DNA from: Pagrus major
Lineage: Eukaryota > Chordata > Actinopteri > Spariformes > Sparidae
Direction: 5' to 3'
Length of the DNA stretch: 64,000 nucleotides
Assembly (NCBI RefSeq): GCF_040436345.1
Contig: NC_133230.1
Location: 17,184,197 to 17,248,196 of the forward strand
Shown: in pieces, positions 24,001 through 36,995 of the stretch
How positions within the stretch are numbered: position 1 is the stretch's first letter
Layout: each line of letters opens with the position of its first letter
The notes under the pieces: model-generated
Told to the model about the DNA's origin: nothing
The model's input: only the letters and a program-made list of their open reading frames with translations
Database searches by the model: none
Made by a program: the position numbers and the translations under genes

Positions 24001-27000
24001 AAGGCCTCAGCAGTATGTCCAAACATTAAAAAACAAGTATCTTATCAAAACCCCATCTATATAAGCCCTTTTCAGTGATTCATGCCTCCAGTTACCCCGA
24101 GTGAGTGTGCCTTTGGTTCAGAGTTGTGTCCAGTTCTTGAGTTCTAATGCCTGAAATTGGCGGAAAATTGAAGACACTTCTCATGAAACATCAGTAAGAC
24201 CAATAAGAGTTCACATATGCACTACTCTCTCACTAAAATCAAAGTATTATGAAAAATGGAAAATATGCAGTTGGTTTTATTTAATTGAAATCAGATGTGA
24301 CTAAGAATGTAACATCGTCTACATGTGCTATCCCAGAAACCCAGTGTATTCAGTTGGCTCTGTAATCTGAAAAAAATTAAGAAAAAAAGTCCCCACAATC
24401 ATTCAGACATGTGGCTCGCTGCAGATGTTTCAGAGTTTGTTGTTGGTCGTCCACAGACACAAGAATAAATCTGGATGAAAAACACTCAAAGTGAAGTTTC
24501 ATTCCAAATGGTCTGCATGTTGGTAGCTGGCTTCTCGTTGTGTTTGTTTAAAGGGTTGAGGGGACCGGACTTTATATTTGCAGGATATTTTGAAGAGACA
24601 TGCCAAAGGTGGATACTGAATGCAAAAACACTTGTGTTGTGAGTTTGTCCAGAGCCTCACATGCCCTGCGATTGTGGAACTGGAGAGTTGTCTCACGCAG
24701 CATGGGTCCAGGGTATTTCTTGCCCTCAGTGTACACCAACTATAAGGGAAACCATGGAGCATTAAACGTGTCTGACCACAAGCCATCTGAGACTGTTCCT
24801 GACATTCAGACAAAACAAATCTGAAGTGTAAAAAAGCTCACCGGCTAAATGTGGCTGTGTCGCGTTTAGTGGACATTTACACAGAAATGTAACAGAAACA
24901 CAATGAATCGACTTATGTGTTTGTAGTTCGGCAGGATGCTGTGAAATTACAAGTGATTTAACCCTTTTACCCAAAGAAAAGTCACAGTTGAGCACATCTT
25001 TAAAGGAGCTATTAGGCCTGCATTTGTATGAAATGAGCTGTTAACCCCGGTCTGTTTTTAGCAGGTAACTTCCGGATGAGAGACACGCACATGTAGCTTT
25101 TAACATTTACAGGCACTTGTTAATAAAAGGTTTTTATTGTGGAAAGGTTAAGGCTGAGGCGTCTAATGGGCTGGATCCTGGCTGGGTTTCGTTAAATGAT
25201 GTATGCGAGTCGGCTGCATTACGTAGATAAAAAGCTAGTGAAGTGTAATTTTGTAAATGCAAATCAGAGGAGCTTCTTGGGGGGTCTTGGGGGGTCTGGG
25301 TGAATAATTTTTTGATACAGTTTCATAAATATACAAACGTGGACTGTTTCTTCTTTTATAAAAAATAATAATAAATGCTTCTAGGTGGCCTGCAGGGTCA
25401 AACTTTGCAAAGCAGAACAAAGAGTTTGTTATTTTGATGAGGCAACAGTTTCTCTGTGGAGAGCCTGGTTTACTGTCCCGGGCCGAGCCGAGCCAAGTGG
25501 TCTTAAACACAGAAGGAGTGTGAGTCATTGTGCTCTGTAATTTCGGCGCACTGCAGCTGTCTTAAGTGACCACGGCTGTAGACCTGTTAACCAGACTGAT
25601 CCACATGTAAAACTTTCCCTTCCTCTTAACATAATAATTATAATGTCACTTCCCAGAGCTCTCCCCCTCAACTGCAGCATGTATAGGTTTAACTGCAATG
25701 ACAGCTTGCTGGAAGATCTTTCTAGGACAGGCCTAATGACTATTTTGGGTTTCTGACCTTATTTCCCGACAAAGAGCCTCTGTTAATCTCGTCTATAATT
25801 CCTGTACCAAATCTCCTTTTTTCCTGGATAATGCAGCTACTGTAAATACCATTTTTCCAAGGGTATGGACTTTACTTTTAAGGCCCAGCTAAAGCCCCGT
25901 AAGTATACATCTTTCTCCCTGGTGACAGAGTTGGAGCTGGACAGCCGAGTCTGAATGGCACAAGGTGAACTGCTAGTTCTTTGAAGAGCTTCCATTTGGT
26001 ATTTTTCTCAGCTATTTACAGCTCGGTATTTCAAACAAAACCTCCAAAAGTGGAAGTTTGAGGTCCATGTGGTAAAGGAAGAGAGAGTTTAAGTACTAAT
26101 ACTGGTGCACTTTTTCTTCTACAGTGTTTACATTGGTCTAGTCACATACTGGTCAGATCGCAACAGCTCGTGGTTGAAAAAAACTGTGGTTGCAGCCGCT
26201 GCTTGAATCCCGACTTACGCCAGACAGACAGGTGGACTGTGTCTGGAAACTGCTTCAGTAGCATTGAAATGGCTGCAGCTTTTCTCAAGTGGCTGTCTAA
26301 TAAAGGGACAGGACATTTGATCAAACATGTTTTCCAAGATGGAAACAGGCCTCACTCACAGATGTGCTGTTGTGTGCATCCCATTCAGGGAGCTAATATT
26401 TGTAGTTTGTTTTATATGACTGTAGCTTTCAAACAATTTGAAACAAGTGAATCAATACATAAACTCATTTGGAAACTCAGGTAATTAATCAAGTGAGAAG
26501 TAGGGTCATTTTCTGGTAAGAGAATACAATCAGACTTCTTTTTGCAGTCAGTGGAGGCGTCCCCTGCCGGCCATGAGAAAGAATGCAGGGTTAAGGTAGT
26601 TCCCCATCGTCCTGTCTGATTGGCTTTGTCCATGTTTTACACAGTCAGTGTAACCAACTAACTGACCACTTGTCAGGCTGACATTGCCATTGTGAAATGT
26701 AACCAACATGGCTAAAAATATTGTTTATAGCTGCTCTAATTAGTCTAACAAACGTTTGTCATTTGATATTTGGACCACAACAAATACCACATAATACTGT
26801 GAGTGCCTCCCAGAGAATGTCACATTAATTTAATTTTATTCTGTTACAGTGACGGCAGGCTGAACAATGAAGGTCCAGGGCCACAGCAAGTTGGAGAACT
26901 GACGAAGATTTCATCAAAATTGATAGAATTTAAAGAAGTTTTAGCCGATCCAAACTTAAGTTCATGTTTAATGAGGGATTCCACACAGATGGAAAATGTT

Positions 27001-28869
27001 TGTAGTCAGGTATTACGTTGCATTTGAAATGACAGAGGTTCCTGTTGCTCTGTTGTTAAGTTGGTGTAAATTGCATACATTTACTGTTTTCCTAACAGAT
27101 CTCAAATAAGAGATTTAAAACCTAAAATGAGATTAGCTTCATGTTTGCACTCTTCACTTTCACTTTACCCACACCAGTGTGAAGCCCCTCAGTTGATTGC
27201 AGAGGTTGATCCCATCTATACCTCACAGACAAGTGGTTTGCCTCATTGAAATTAAGCTAATTATAATCCACGCCTGTACACATGCAGCTACTGTAAGCTA
27301 TACTTTCACCCCCATTATCTCTCCAAGGTTTCGTGACTGCGAAACACCCTCTCCAAATTAAAGGTCGGAAATGTGCCAAAACCTGGCATTATAAGCTGGG
27401 GAGCTTTTTTCGGGACTCATCAGCCCAGTCTCTCCAGTCTGTCAGTCTGTCCCAGTTTGACACCAACTGCCAAGGGAGAGCTTAGCATAAGCTTTAGTTT
27501 CTGCAAATCAGTCTCCAGTCTGCACAGAGATGCATGCAAGAGAGTTGAGGTGAGCTGCTCCAGATGATTTAAGTTTTCTGCCCTGTGATGAAATGCAGCA
27601 ATAAACTGTGAATGTCAGTAATCACCTGGGGGTAGGAGAAAAGACTGGTATGTGCAGTCAGAGAGGTGCACAGACACACAGTTTGTCAATCAGGTTTTCA
27701 AAGCAGACGGCTGGAAGGCATTTTTCAGCCTTTCCAAACCACAACCATCAAAAATAATTGATCAGTTGTCGATTACTATGCAAGTACAGCTTTTCATTCA
27801 TTCATTTATATGTGAACTATTTCTCTTTTCTAATGATTGTGATGAAAGAAGCAAGCTATCAAAATGTGCATTTGCGACATATTAGTGTCACAATAATGGC
27901 TCTAAACTTGTAAGATACTGACTTTTCCCCTATTAATCGAGAAAATGCTCCATTTTAACTATTTTCCGGTGAGACTTGGATAAATCTTTGTGATAACTAA
28001 AGATGATGCACGTTCACTGATGAGAGATTATGAAAATAAAACATACATTTTGCAAACAGAAACTTGTGACAGTCATGTGACGTGTATGCAAGACAAAAGA
28101 AGAGAGGCAGGAAGGGGAAAAAACGTCAGTATCTCTACATTTTAGAGCCATCATTGTGAAATGTGTACATTTTTAGCTGCGGGCCAATGTAGCTAATGTA
28201 CATTCTGTTGTGAGAAACACTGTTCGAGTTCGCTCATTTATACTGCACCTTCCAACAAGTCTTGGACACTAAGCCCATAATAAGCAGCCACATATAGAGA
28301 TACAGCCATCTTGCTATAAAAGGGAAGTTTATATGTAAATATGGACAGATTAACACATTTATACCTGCTCTATAGTGTATTTGCTGCTATAATATTCCTT
28401 AAAGTTTCAGAAAGAGAAAGATTTCGAAGGAGCATTTAGAGCATCAGGACTGGAACGCAGAGAACAAATGTACTTTCCTGTGGTTTTATGGGCTTAAAGG
28501 ACACACCAACTTTGGTTTACTCACACATATAATAATGGCTGTTGCCATGGTTTTGTTGCTTCATTAAGCACCATGTTAAGCATACACAATGTTATGTTAT
28601 AGAGCTTGGAGTCGGTTTCGGTGTTTAGACAATGGAAAGATGGAGAGCTTTATTTAGGACACTGTGATTCACTGTGCTGTCACCACAATGATGACTGCTC
28701 TTTGATTTACTGCTGTTTCTGGACCCACTGGGTTTGAGCATATGCTGAAAGCTGACTGAACACATCATTCAGCAAAAAATCCATCATAGAGAGAGCCTGT
28801 GTCTCAGTGGCAGACAGGACCAAACAGCATTGTTTATTTAGGTAAAAATACCTGTACAACATTTAAAAA

Positions 28870-29110
28870 AGGCTCTTATATAAGTGAAAGTCCTGCATCC
28901 AAAACCTGAATTTAGTAGAAGTAGAAGATTTGAAAATTGTGTGCCTAAAAGGTAAAAGTAGGCTCCTTCTTCAGGAAAATGGCCCCTGTGGATATATATT
29001 GTTGTATACGACATATTTAGATTGTTAATAGTACTGATGCAATCAATGTGTAAGTACCATTTAACTGTTACAACTGGTTGAGGTAGGGCTATTGTATATC
29101 TAAATACTTT
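28870..29110 (-). mobile_element. hAT-like element fragment, opposite orientation
   Basis: AAGTGAAAGTCCTGCATCC, AGTAGAAGTAGAAG and AATGGCCCCTGTGGATATAT correspond to the complement of the right half of the family seen at 8789. Inferred from remembered teleost copies plus partial matches here. Confidence 0.4.
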
Positions 29111-29254
29111 ACTCTATGTACAATATGATAGTCCATTGGTTCCCAACCTAGGGATTGGTTCCCCTTCAAGGGTCAGCAGATAAAGTTGGGTGGTCATGGA
29201 CTGGATGTAGTCTAACCAATGTTGACTCAAGTGACATTAATATTAAAAGTTATA

Positions 29255-29600
29255 ATAATACACTTTATTTATGTAGCATATTTAAAAAAACAAAAACATA
29301 GTTACAGTGTTTTACAATGAAAACCGAGCTGAATAAAGCACATAGCAAGTAAAACAAGCTGGAGGCAATAAAAGCTAAACTCATGAAACACAGAGTATAA
29401 CAGAATGTCATGAGGCAAATAAAAAAAGAGAAGAAAAGAAAAAAAGAGAAAGCAATTTTGAAACACAAAGTAGGTTTTCAACAGTGTTTTAAAAGACAAG
29501 GCTGAGTTTGCAGCCCTGATCTCCTCAGGCAGGTCATTCCAAAGTCTGGGAGCCCTAAATGCAGCAGCTCGATCACCGATGACTGTTACACTTCACACAA
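29255..29600. repeat. Interspersed repeat with ACTTTATTTATGTAGCA start
   Basis: The order CACTTTATTTATGTAGCA, GTGTTTTACAATGAAAAC, AGGTTTTCAACAGTG, then CAGGTCATTCCAAAGTCTGG and GAGCCCTAAATGCAGCAGC is that of a widespread teleost repeat whose class I cannot assign. The A-rich centre explains the Phe-rich open frames on the minus strand. Confidence 0.5.
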
Positions 29601-32600
29601 CCACAAAAGGGTTTGCAGTTCTCCCCAAGATACGTAAATACTGTTCCCGTTTTAGGTACCTTAGTCACTGCACTTAGTTACTGTCCACAACTAGGACCAA
29701 GTTAGACGCTATAAAATGAGTAGAAATGAAGCAAAATATGACCCTAATTAATTTAATTTAAAGCTTCCTAAAGGATATTTTATGTTTCGTTAAAATATTA
29801 AGGCGGCCCCTGTGGACATAAGCAGTATGAGCACCTCCGACTCCACCTGGCTAGCACGAACATTATTTTTTTTTTAAATGCAATGAAAGAAAGAGACAGT
29901 TAATATGATTTATCTTTTTAAAGCTGTTTGTAGCCGTTTGCAGGATTTGCGGATTATTTGTGGCTATGCGAGATCAGTACCTGTAATATGACGAAGGTGA
30001 AACCTTTGTTTTAAGTGACAGTGCCAGAGCAGCACCTTTCCTCAGGCTGAGACCCCTCAGGGTTGATTTTAAGACTTTTCGAACCTGGATAAGTCTGAAT
30101 CCAACCCTATACTACCTATGTATGAATAACTGTAGTATTAATATGGAAATAGCCCATCTTCTGACTGATGGTCTCGTTTTCTTATGTAGGTCATAGAGGC
30201 ATCAGTACTAAACTGAGACCGTTTCACAACCAGTGAAAAAAGTCCTTGTAGTGTGTTTAAGAACAAATATTAGCTTAACTTGTGTACTTTCTGGTCACAG
30301 AACATCATGTGCTCTTTGGAAATTGTTCTTTGCATTTTTTTTAGATGCAAAGTAATGCTCAGGCACTCCTGAAATACGCCTCAAGTATGGGTATGTGTTG
30401 TTGCATGAAACCACAAAGTGCTGAGATGTCGTGCAGCTTCACGTCAGCTGAGAATCGGCCTATTCTTCTCCGCTCGGTGGTAGTTAGGGTTCATGAGAGA
30501 CTTAATGAAAGCCTTGGAAATGTCATTCGTACGACGCTTCCAGAGATATTCGATCTGTAGAAATAGAATTGTAATTCTATGCTAAAACATGATATACCTC
30601 TAATTTGACTGAGCTGTGATTGGAGCTTCGATTGCTATATATAAGTTTATAATAGCTCGTGGGAATTCTTCTGCTCTAAAATACAGATTACTTGAGATTC
30701 TTGCTGCTTCAGCTGAGATAGAATGAGCCATTTTGGGGTTAGCATTGGCTTTCATGCTCCCCTCGGGCATTTATTGTGTGGGTTACAGTAAGTTCAGTCC
30801 TAGATAGCAGAAGGAGGGCGTTTTTGACTCCAGCGGTTGATATCAGGGGGCGCTGGGACACTTTTAACTCCCTGGCCTATCTGTTGTGGCGAAGGGTGTG
30901 TTCGCCTGTGGCGAGGATTGGCGTTAAATGTCTAATTATGCAAGATCCAACGTTCTCCACTTTCCCAGGGTACAGTAACAGTAACTTAATATGACACATG
31001 CTCTGTAATCAGTGATGTCAAACACCACATGAGGCGCAGTCTCACAGATAAAGCGTGGAAGCTATCGGGGACCCTGTGGTGCAGAACACACGTCCCTTCT
31101 GTTGTCAGAGCTTTAATTATGTTTGTTTCACATGGAACGGAGCAGGAAGCCATTTTTTGTGGTGCCATAGTCATCACCTGCAGTTTGCTAAATAGCTTCT
31201 TTGAGTGTCAAGAACAAGAGACTCTGAATTAAGAGTAACAATCTAAATCAGGCCTACTTGTAAATAGGATTCATTCACTTATATTTTTACACTGAGGTAT
31301 ATAAAATGAACTCTTAATGAAAGGTGATATGATCTTATTCACCAAATGGATGATGAAGTTTATTTGTATGTATAGGTGCAGAACAACATAGCAGTTGCAC
31401 CGCCAGATTGCAGTTTCCACCCAACTTTTAGTTTACTTAGCAGGTCTGTTTGTTTCTATTCCCAGAAACCCAAATGGTCCAGAGATGAAAGGTGCCAGAC
31501 CTGGAAACGACACACAGGCCTCCTGAAAAAAATAACAGGTGGACCACAGCTAGACCCCTTGGGCCGAACACTTAACTCTCCACCTGAAGTCCACTCATTA
31601 GAAAATAACGGCGTAAACAGGTGAGGCTGCCAAAAAGACCTTCCAAAAACGAACTCTCATTCTTCATCTAAAAGTAAGTCATTAGTTGAACACAGTACAG
31701 AACATTAAGCCAATGCCAGTTAAGTTGTTTAGGAATATATCTATTTCTGGTCGACCTCAGGTTGGAGAAGGAAATTAAGTTTCTGTGTACAGCTAAAGCC
31801 GTGTTTGATATTTCTGTGAGTTTTCTGGGCTGTATGAAAATACTGGGGTGGGGAGGGAGGCTGAACCCGTTTGACTTCATTTTGTTGACCCTTTCTGACA
31901 GTACTTCGGAAGTTTACTCTCCCAACCCTGGCTAGTAGAAGAAAGTGTGGACTGAAGACATGCAGGCACAACTATATGGCGATCCAAATGTCACAAGCAA
32001 AGGGTGAAGGAAGTCTTGCACTGAATGCAGCGGGGACTGATGAGGCAGAGGGGAACGGTAGTAACAAGCTGCAGCAGAGTTGCAGGCAGGCAGGCAAAAA
32101 CACAAAAGGCAACCTGAAAACACATCTCAAGGTGACTCAGCTGTTTACTGCCACAGAGGCCGAATCAATAAAGTGGTACAGGGTCGGCAAAGGACCGGAG
32201 CTTAAATACTGCAGGGCTGATAAGAGAATTGATTACAGGTGAGCAGGTAGTCCCAGTCAGCGCCGAGAGCAGTAATCACCACGCCTCCTGAATAGACACT
32301 GATCACTTACAGAGAGAAGACAGAAGAGGGGAGGCACAGGACACACGTGGGAGGGAAAAACACAAGAGACACATGGAAAAAACTAGTGCCATGGTCTTAA
32401 CCATAACAATATTATAATTGACTTCTTAGGAAACTAATTATATGGAAATGTTATTTTCGAAGTAAGGATAACCATCCTCAAAGTGGCAGTTGTGCACAAA
32501 ATTATTTTCCTAAAAAAGAAATCCAGTCAAGAAAAAAGCTGCACTGAAAGAGACAAACGTGGAGATTATTATCACTGTAGCCCATGGTTATTAGTTATCT

Positions 32601-34917
32601 AAAACTACACCTAAAACTAAGATTTGTCAACACAAGAAGCACAAGGAGGCATTGGTGCATATGTTTATTGAGACTGGGATGTGTACATGACTCAAAAGCC
32701 TTCACACAGTGTTTTGTTTGCATTGTGATATGTATTCTGAAGTTCTTGCCCTGGACACATTCCCACGCATTACAACAAAAAACCCACACATACATCCCTA
32801 ACCCTAACACCAATACTGTAACTAATCAAAACCAAACTAAACCTAAACATTTTTACACAATAAAAACTGACTGAAAGGTTCAAACCCACTCTGGAAACTA
32901 ATTGAAGCTAAACTGAATGAAAACGTACTGAAAACCAATGAAAAATCTATAATAATGCTGTAGAGAGGGTTTGACTGTATACAGTACGGTGTATATAAGC
33001 CATGCCTGGGTGCAGCAGGGCAGGGTGGGTGTCTGTGGTGTCTGTCTCTGCCCTCTGTGTCTCCAGTGGGCCACCCTACACATTTCTCCCAGTGGCATTC
33101 TGCCAAACCCCAAGGTAGCAAGCCATGAAAATGAGAGCCTTAGGAGCTTAAAAAAAGACGTGTTTTGATCATCCTCTTCATCTACGTATTCCCGTACTTG
33201 TTCTGCTATATCTATAGAATTAGTTTTTCTTGGGAGAGTGGGAATTAAAGTTCAATCGTTTAGGTTTTCTGCTACCTTACCATTATTGCTACCAGAAGGG
33301 CTGCAAACTAAGATTCTCCTTGTCTCCCGGCGACCACTAAGAGACTGAAAAATGCGTCATAAGGGACATGATACAGTAATTTGTGGCTTTGACTATAAAT
33401 ATGATGCATGATGCACAGTGAAGCATTGTGTATTCATTTTTCCCATAGGCTTTATTTAGTGAGGTACCTGCTGCAATATTCATAATCCTGAGGCAGCATT
33501 TACTTTATGGTCTTGGTGCCAAAGCGTGGAGTATATATCTTAATGTATTTTTATGATATTACACAAATAATTGACTTAAAGGTATTAAATATTTAAACAA
33601 TATATTGTAGCTCCTTTTATTTTGTTGACACTTGCTTTTATTCATCTTTTGGGATCCACAGACTCCACTCCTATATCCCGTATAAAAGCAGTTTTTCTTT
33701 CCGATATCTTTTTCCTTCTCTTTCAGTGTTATTAAAACCCATTATAGTATTGGAGAAACCCTGCCACAAACTGAGCCTGCACATTTCATGAGGATGACAA
33801 AATACAGAAATTAACATAAAGCACCATTAATGTGATACGAACGATGCGATGCAATGCAATACAACTCATCCCTGACCCTTACCTGACACAGACCAAGTGC
33901 TTTTTGTGCCTAAACCTAAACAGAGCCTAGGTACAGCATTGTACCAAGTGAGAAATAGAAAATTCAACAAAAACAAACTTAAAGCTGCAACATTAAGAAA
34001 TGTTCAGTTTTAACTTATCTATGGTTTTTCAGAAACGTACTTAGCTACCATTTACTCTGGTGATTGGGCAGGGATTCGACTTGACTCGGGCCTTGATTGA
34101 GACCAGTGACCTAACTTACATGTCTGGTAATGAGTTTACCTCGTGTCATTCTTCACAGTGACGTTATTTAAGGTCAATTAGACTCCAGAGAAGTCTAATT
34201 CACTGTAAGCGCTCTTATAAACAAACTATTAAAAAACTCCAATAAAATAAATCCTGAAAGACTAACTGGGATTTGGGATTTACAGACACAGAGCATATGG
34301 GAATCCATTGTATTTAACCATTCAGTGTATTAATGAGAGCCACACTGAATTAATGCATTAGTTTCTGAGAATCACATTTATAAGCAGTTTTCATAAAGTT
34401 AGAAGACTCATGAGACTGCGAGCTGCTTAAACAATGTTAAATATGTTTGTTTTTTTGAGTTGTTAGAGAAGCAAACATAAGAGTTAACCCTCAAAATGTA
34501 CAGGCCACAAAGTCCTGTGCATCGCATGATCCCGCTCCTCCCAGCCCATACAAAACAAAACAAGACAGTCATATGTTAGCATGTAAACAATTACGTCCTC
34601 CAGTCGAGACAGCCAACATTTTTTCGTATATTTAGAAAAGCACAAGAAGAAAATGTTCTTGTGTTTCCTCCCTGCACTGAGTCTGTGGCAACATGGGTAT
34701 TTATAATGGGAGACCAATGTCTGGATACCCACCATACTTTCCTCCATAACTGTTCCTTTTTGCATCCAATCCACTCCCCTCATGTGTGAAATGCCCGTCT
34801 GGCCGTCACCCTGCAGTGATCCAGAGCCCCCTCCCACTCATGTACTGAGCTCCAGATTGCAAGAGCATTACATTCACATGAACAGGAACTACTCATTCTC
34901 ATAAACAATTAGATCCC

Positions 34918-35247
34918 TTAAGGATAAGGTCACCCAAAAATGTCATTAGCCAGAGATGTTCTGCTGACTACAAAACTTCCACTGACTTTCCATCCACATG
35001 GGCGTAGCATCAAATCAATTTGGGATCTCGGGGCTTCCATATACTTAGATTACACAGGACAAGCTGTCCTGTTGTTTTCTTAGAAACCCCTATCTACATT
35101 AGTTGTTTTAGAGAATGTGCAACACTTTTTTGCTGTGAAGCTCCAGAAAGGTTTTACTGGTTACAAAACTTCACCTGACTTTTCATGCGCCTTGTGAGTG
35201 GGTAGATGATGACTGAATTTTCATTTTTGGGTGTACTTACCCTTTAA
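34918..35247. mobile_element. MITE-like element with terminal inverted repeats
   Basis: The left end TTAAGGATAAGGTCACCCAA (34918 on, continuing AAATG) and the right end (35222-35247), which read in complement is TTAAAGGGTAAGTACACCCA then AAAATG, are inverted copies. The 330-bp body has AAACTTC-ACTGACTTT blocks inside both ends and no coding capacity. Confidence 0.7.
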
Positions 35248-36804
35248 TGCTTTTAAATAAATCCATTTAAATGCTCCAAACAGGCCCTCTGGAGTCTTAA
35301 TTTAGGCAGAAGAAGGTGTGCTTGTACTTGTGTCTGTATATACTCTTGGTCTCTTGGTCAGCTTCAAAGATGAGAAAAACATTTTTGAGGCACAGCCTAA
35401 CCACAGGTGTTCAAAACAACATTAATACTCCCCCGAGAATGTCCGTGAGAAGGGGAAGGAGTGGACATGATCCCGTCCTCAGGTCCACCCAGTGGTCACC
35501 GGTCATCAGGCACAGCCCAGAGCTCAGCCAGTCACAAAGCAGCAATCTGTGAGAGGCTCCTTCACATCTCAAAACAAGTGAGGAAGAAGTGGATGCTTTG
35601 TGCTTCTGATACCTTTCCACAGTTTACCCAGTAGTGCTTACAATGACCAAACAGTAGATTTAAATTAAATGCATGGATTATCAAAATTACAAGGAGCATA
35701 TACGGAGGAGTGGGCGTGGCGATTTTCCTGCAGCCACATGAAAGACAGACGCCAGGATTGTGGTTTTCTTGGGTTTCCTGGGATACGAATCAGTTTATTA
35801 TATGAGTCAGAGGTTAAATTTATTCAATCAAAAAAAAAAAATTCAAGTCTTAGCTTAAGTCAAGTGTATTCTTGCAGCCCCTAATCCTAGTTAAACTCTA
35901 AAAACAGTATTAAACATTACATGACCCTCAGTGAGAACAATGAGAAACTCCTCATTAGGAGAGAAAAACTGAAGAGATCTTGGTGAGGCCATCGCAAAGA
36001 CATAATCCTTTCCAGCATGCTCATAATTCACTATTTATCTACACTGCAATTAGTCACTCACCACAGGCTAAAAAACTTACTGTTCCAGCTCCTCTAGGCG
36101 TCTCCTTAACTCCTGTCCCAAAATGCATCAGGATGAAGAAATACTCTCAGTTTTTGGTTAGCCTTAATGACTAAATTACAACAAAAATAGACAAATGCAG
36201 CTGGAGTGTCATTTAACTTAATGATATGTGTTTAAGTTTATTTACAAGATTTCCATACTGTACATGAGGACATACTGGAGTTTGTGTATTATTATATTTG
36301 TCATGTCAATGATATAAGGATGATGTTGTTAAAAACAGCCTCTGATTTCATGTCCTTTTTGGTCGCTTTTAATATGATGAGAAATGACCCAAAACTCTGC
36401 ACTTCCTTGACCTGTTTGCTTTTCATTTTTAAACCTATAATTGTGATCATAAATGTATATTAATGCACGAGCTGCATAAAAAACGCTCTCACGTGCAGCC
36501 TTGTTGACTTTCTATTTCCAGCTCCATGCAGACAAATATACACAGTCAGTGGAAACCATGATGGCGGGGATGCATATATACAGACGGTCAAATTCCCGCT
36601 GGTCATCAGGGTGACCACAGGTGGTTTCCATGTAGAACACCACTGTCTGATCAGTGAATGCATGCCCCAGAGTGTCCTCCGCCATTCACTTTATAGCTAT
36701 TGCTGTCTGCGATGTCTGTAGGAAATGGCTCAGACATACCGCCCTGGAAAAAAGTGCACTGCTTGCTCTTTTGCATTTTGAAACCAGTTATTTACACAAT
36801 GTAT

Positions 36805-36810
36805 TTTATT
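36805..36810 (-). terminator. Polyadenylation signal of the TGFBRAP1-like gene
   Basis: AATAAA on the minus strand, 186 bases past the stop codon at 36996. Confidence 0.6.
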
Positions 36811-36995
36811 TTTTCTAATTAAAGAAAGTGGCTGGTCCGTGCTCCATGAATTGAATCCTTATGCAGAGTTTGCTTAGATGGTACAGTCTAATTTAGAGAA
36901 ATGAACGGGTAGGAAGCAGACACTTAGCTAGCTAGAAATGAATGTGATTTTCAAGAGTGCAGAGACATATTTGCATAAACAGACAATATATTGGT

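Larger units (their letters stand above)
17790..36800. other. 19-kb interval without a supported gene
   Basis: I found no exon chain on either strand. Repeats occur at 20.65-21.03, 23.25-23.36, 28.87-29.6 and 34.92-35.25 kb. Long parts (about 24.9-28.8 and 30.3-31.2 kb) look unique and contain homeobox-type TAATTA cores, so regulatory elements are possible but unproven. Open frames here (for example 26803-27027 and 31376-31624) lack domain resemblance or paired splice sites. Confidence 0.55.

Noticed and set aside
26803-27027. Open frame preceded by an acceptor-like TGTTACAG
   Set aside because: No matching donor with a partner exon, no domain, and the composition is like the surrounding non-coding DNA.
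29265-29499. Phe/Leu-rich minus-strand frames resembling a membrane protein
   Set aside because: They are readings of the A-rich centre of an interspersed repeat.
32796-32808. Telomere-like CCCTAACCCTAAC
   Set aside because: Only two units; chance occurrence in a C/A-rich stretch.
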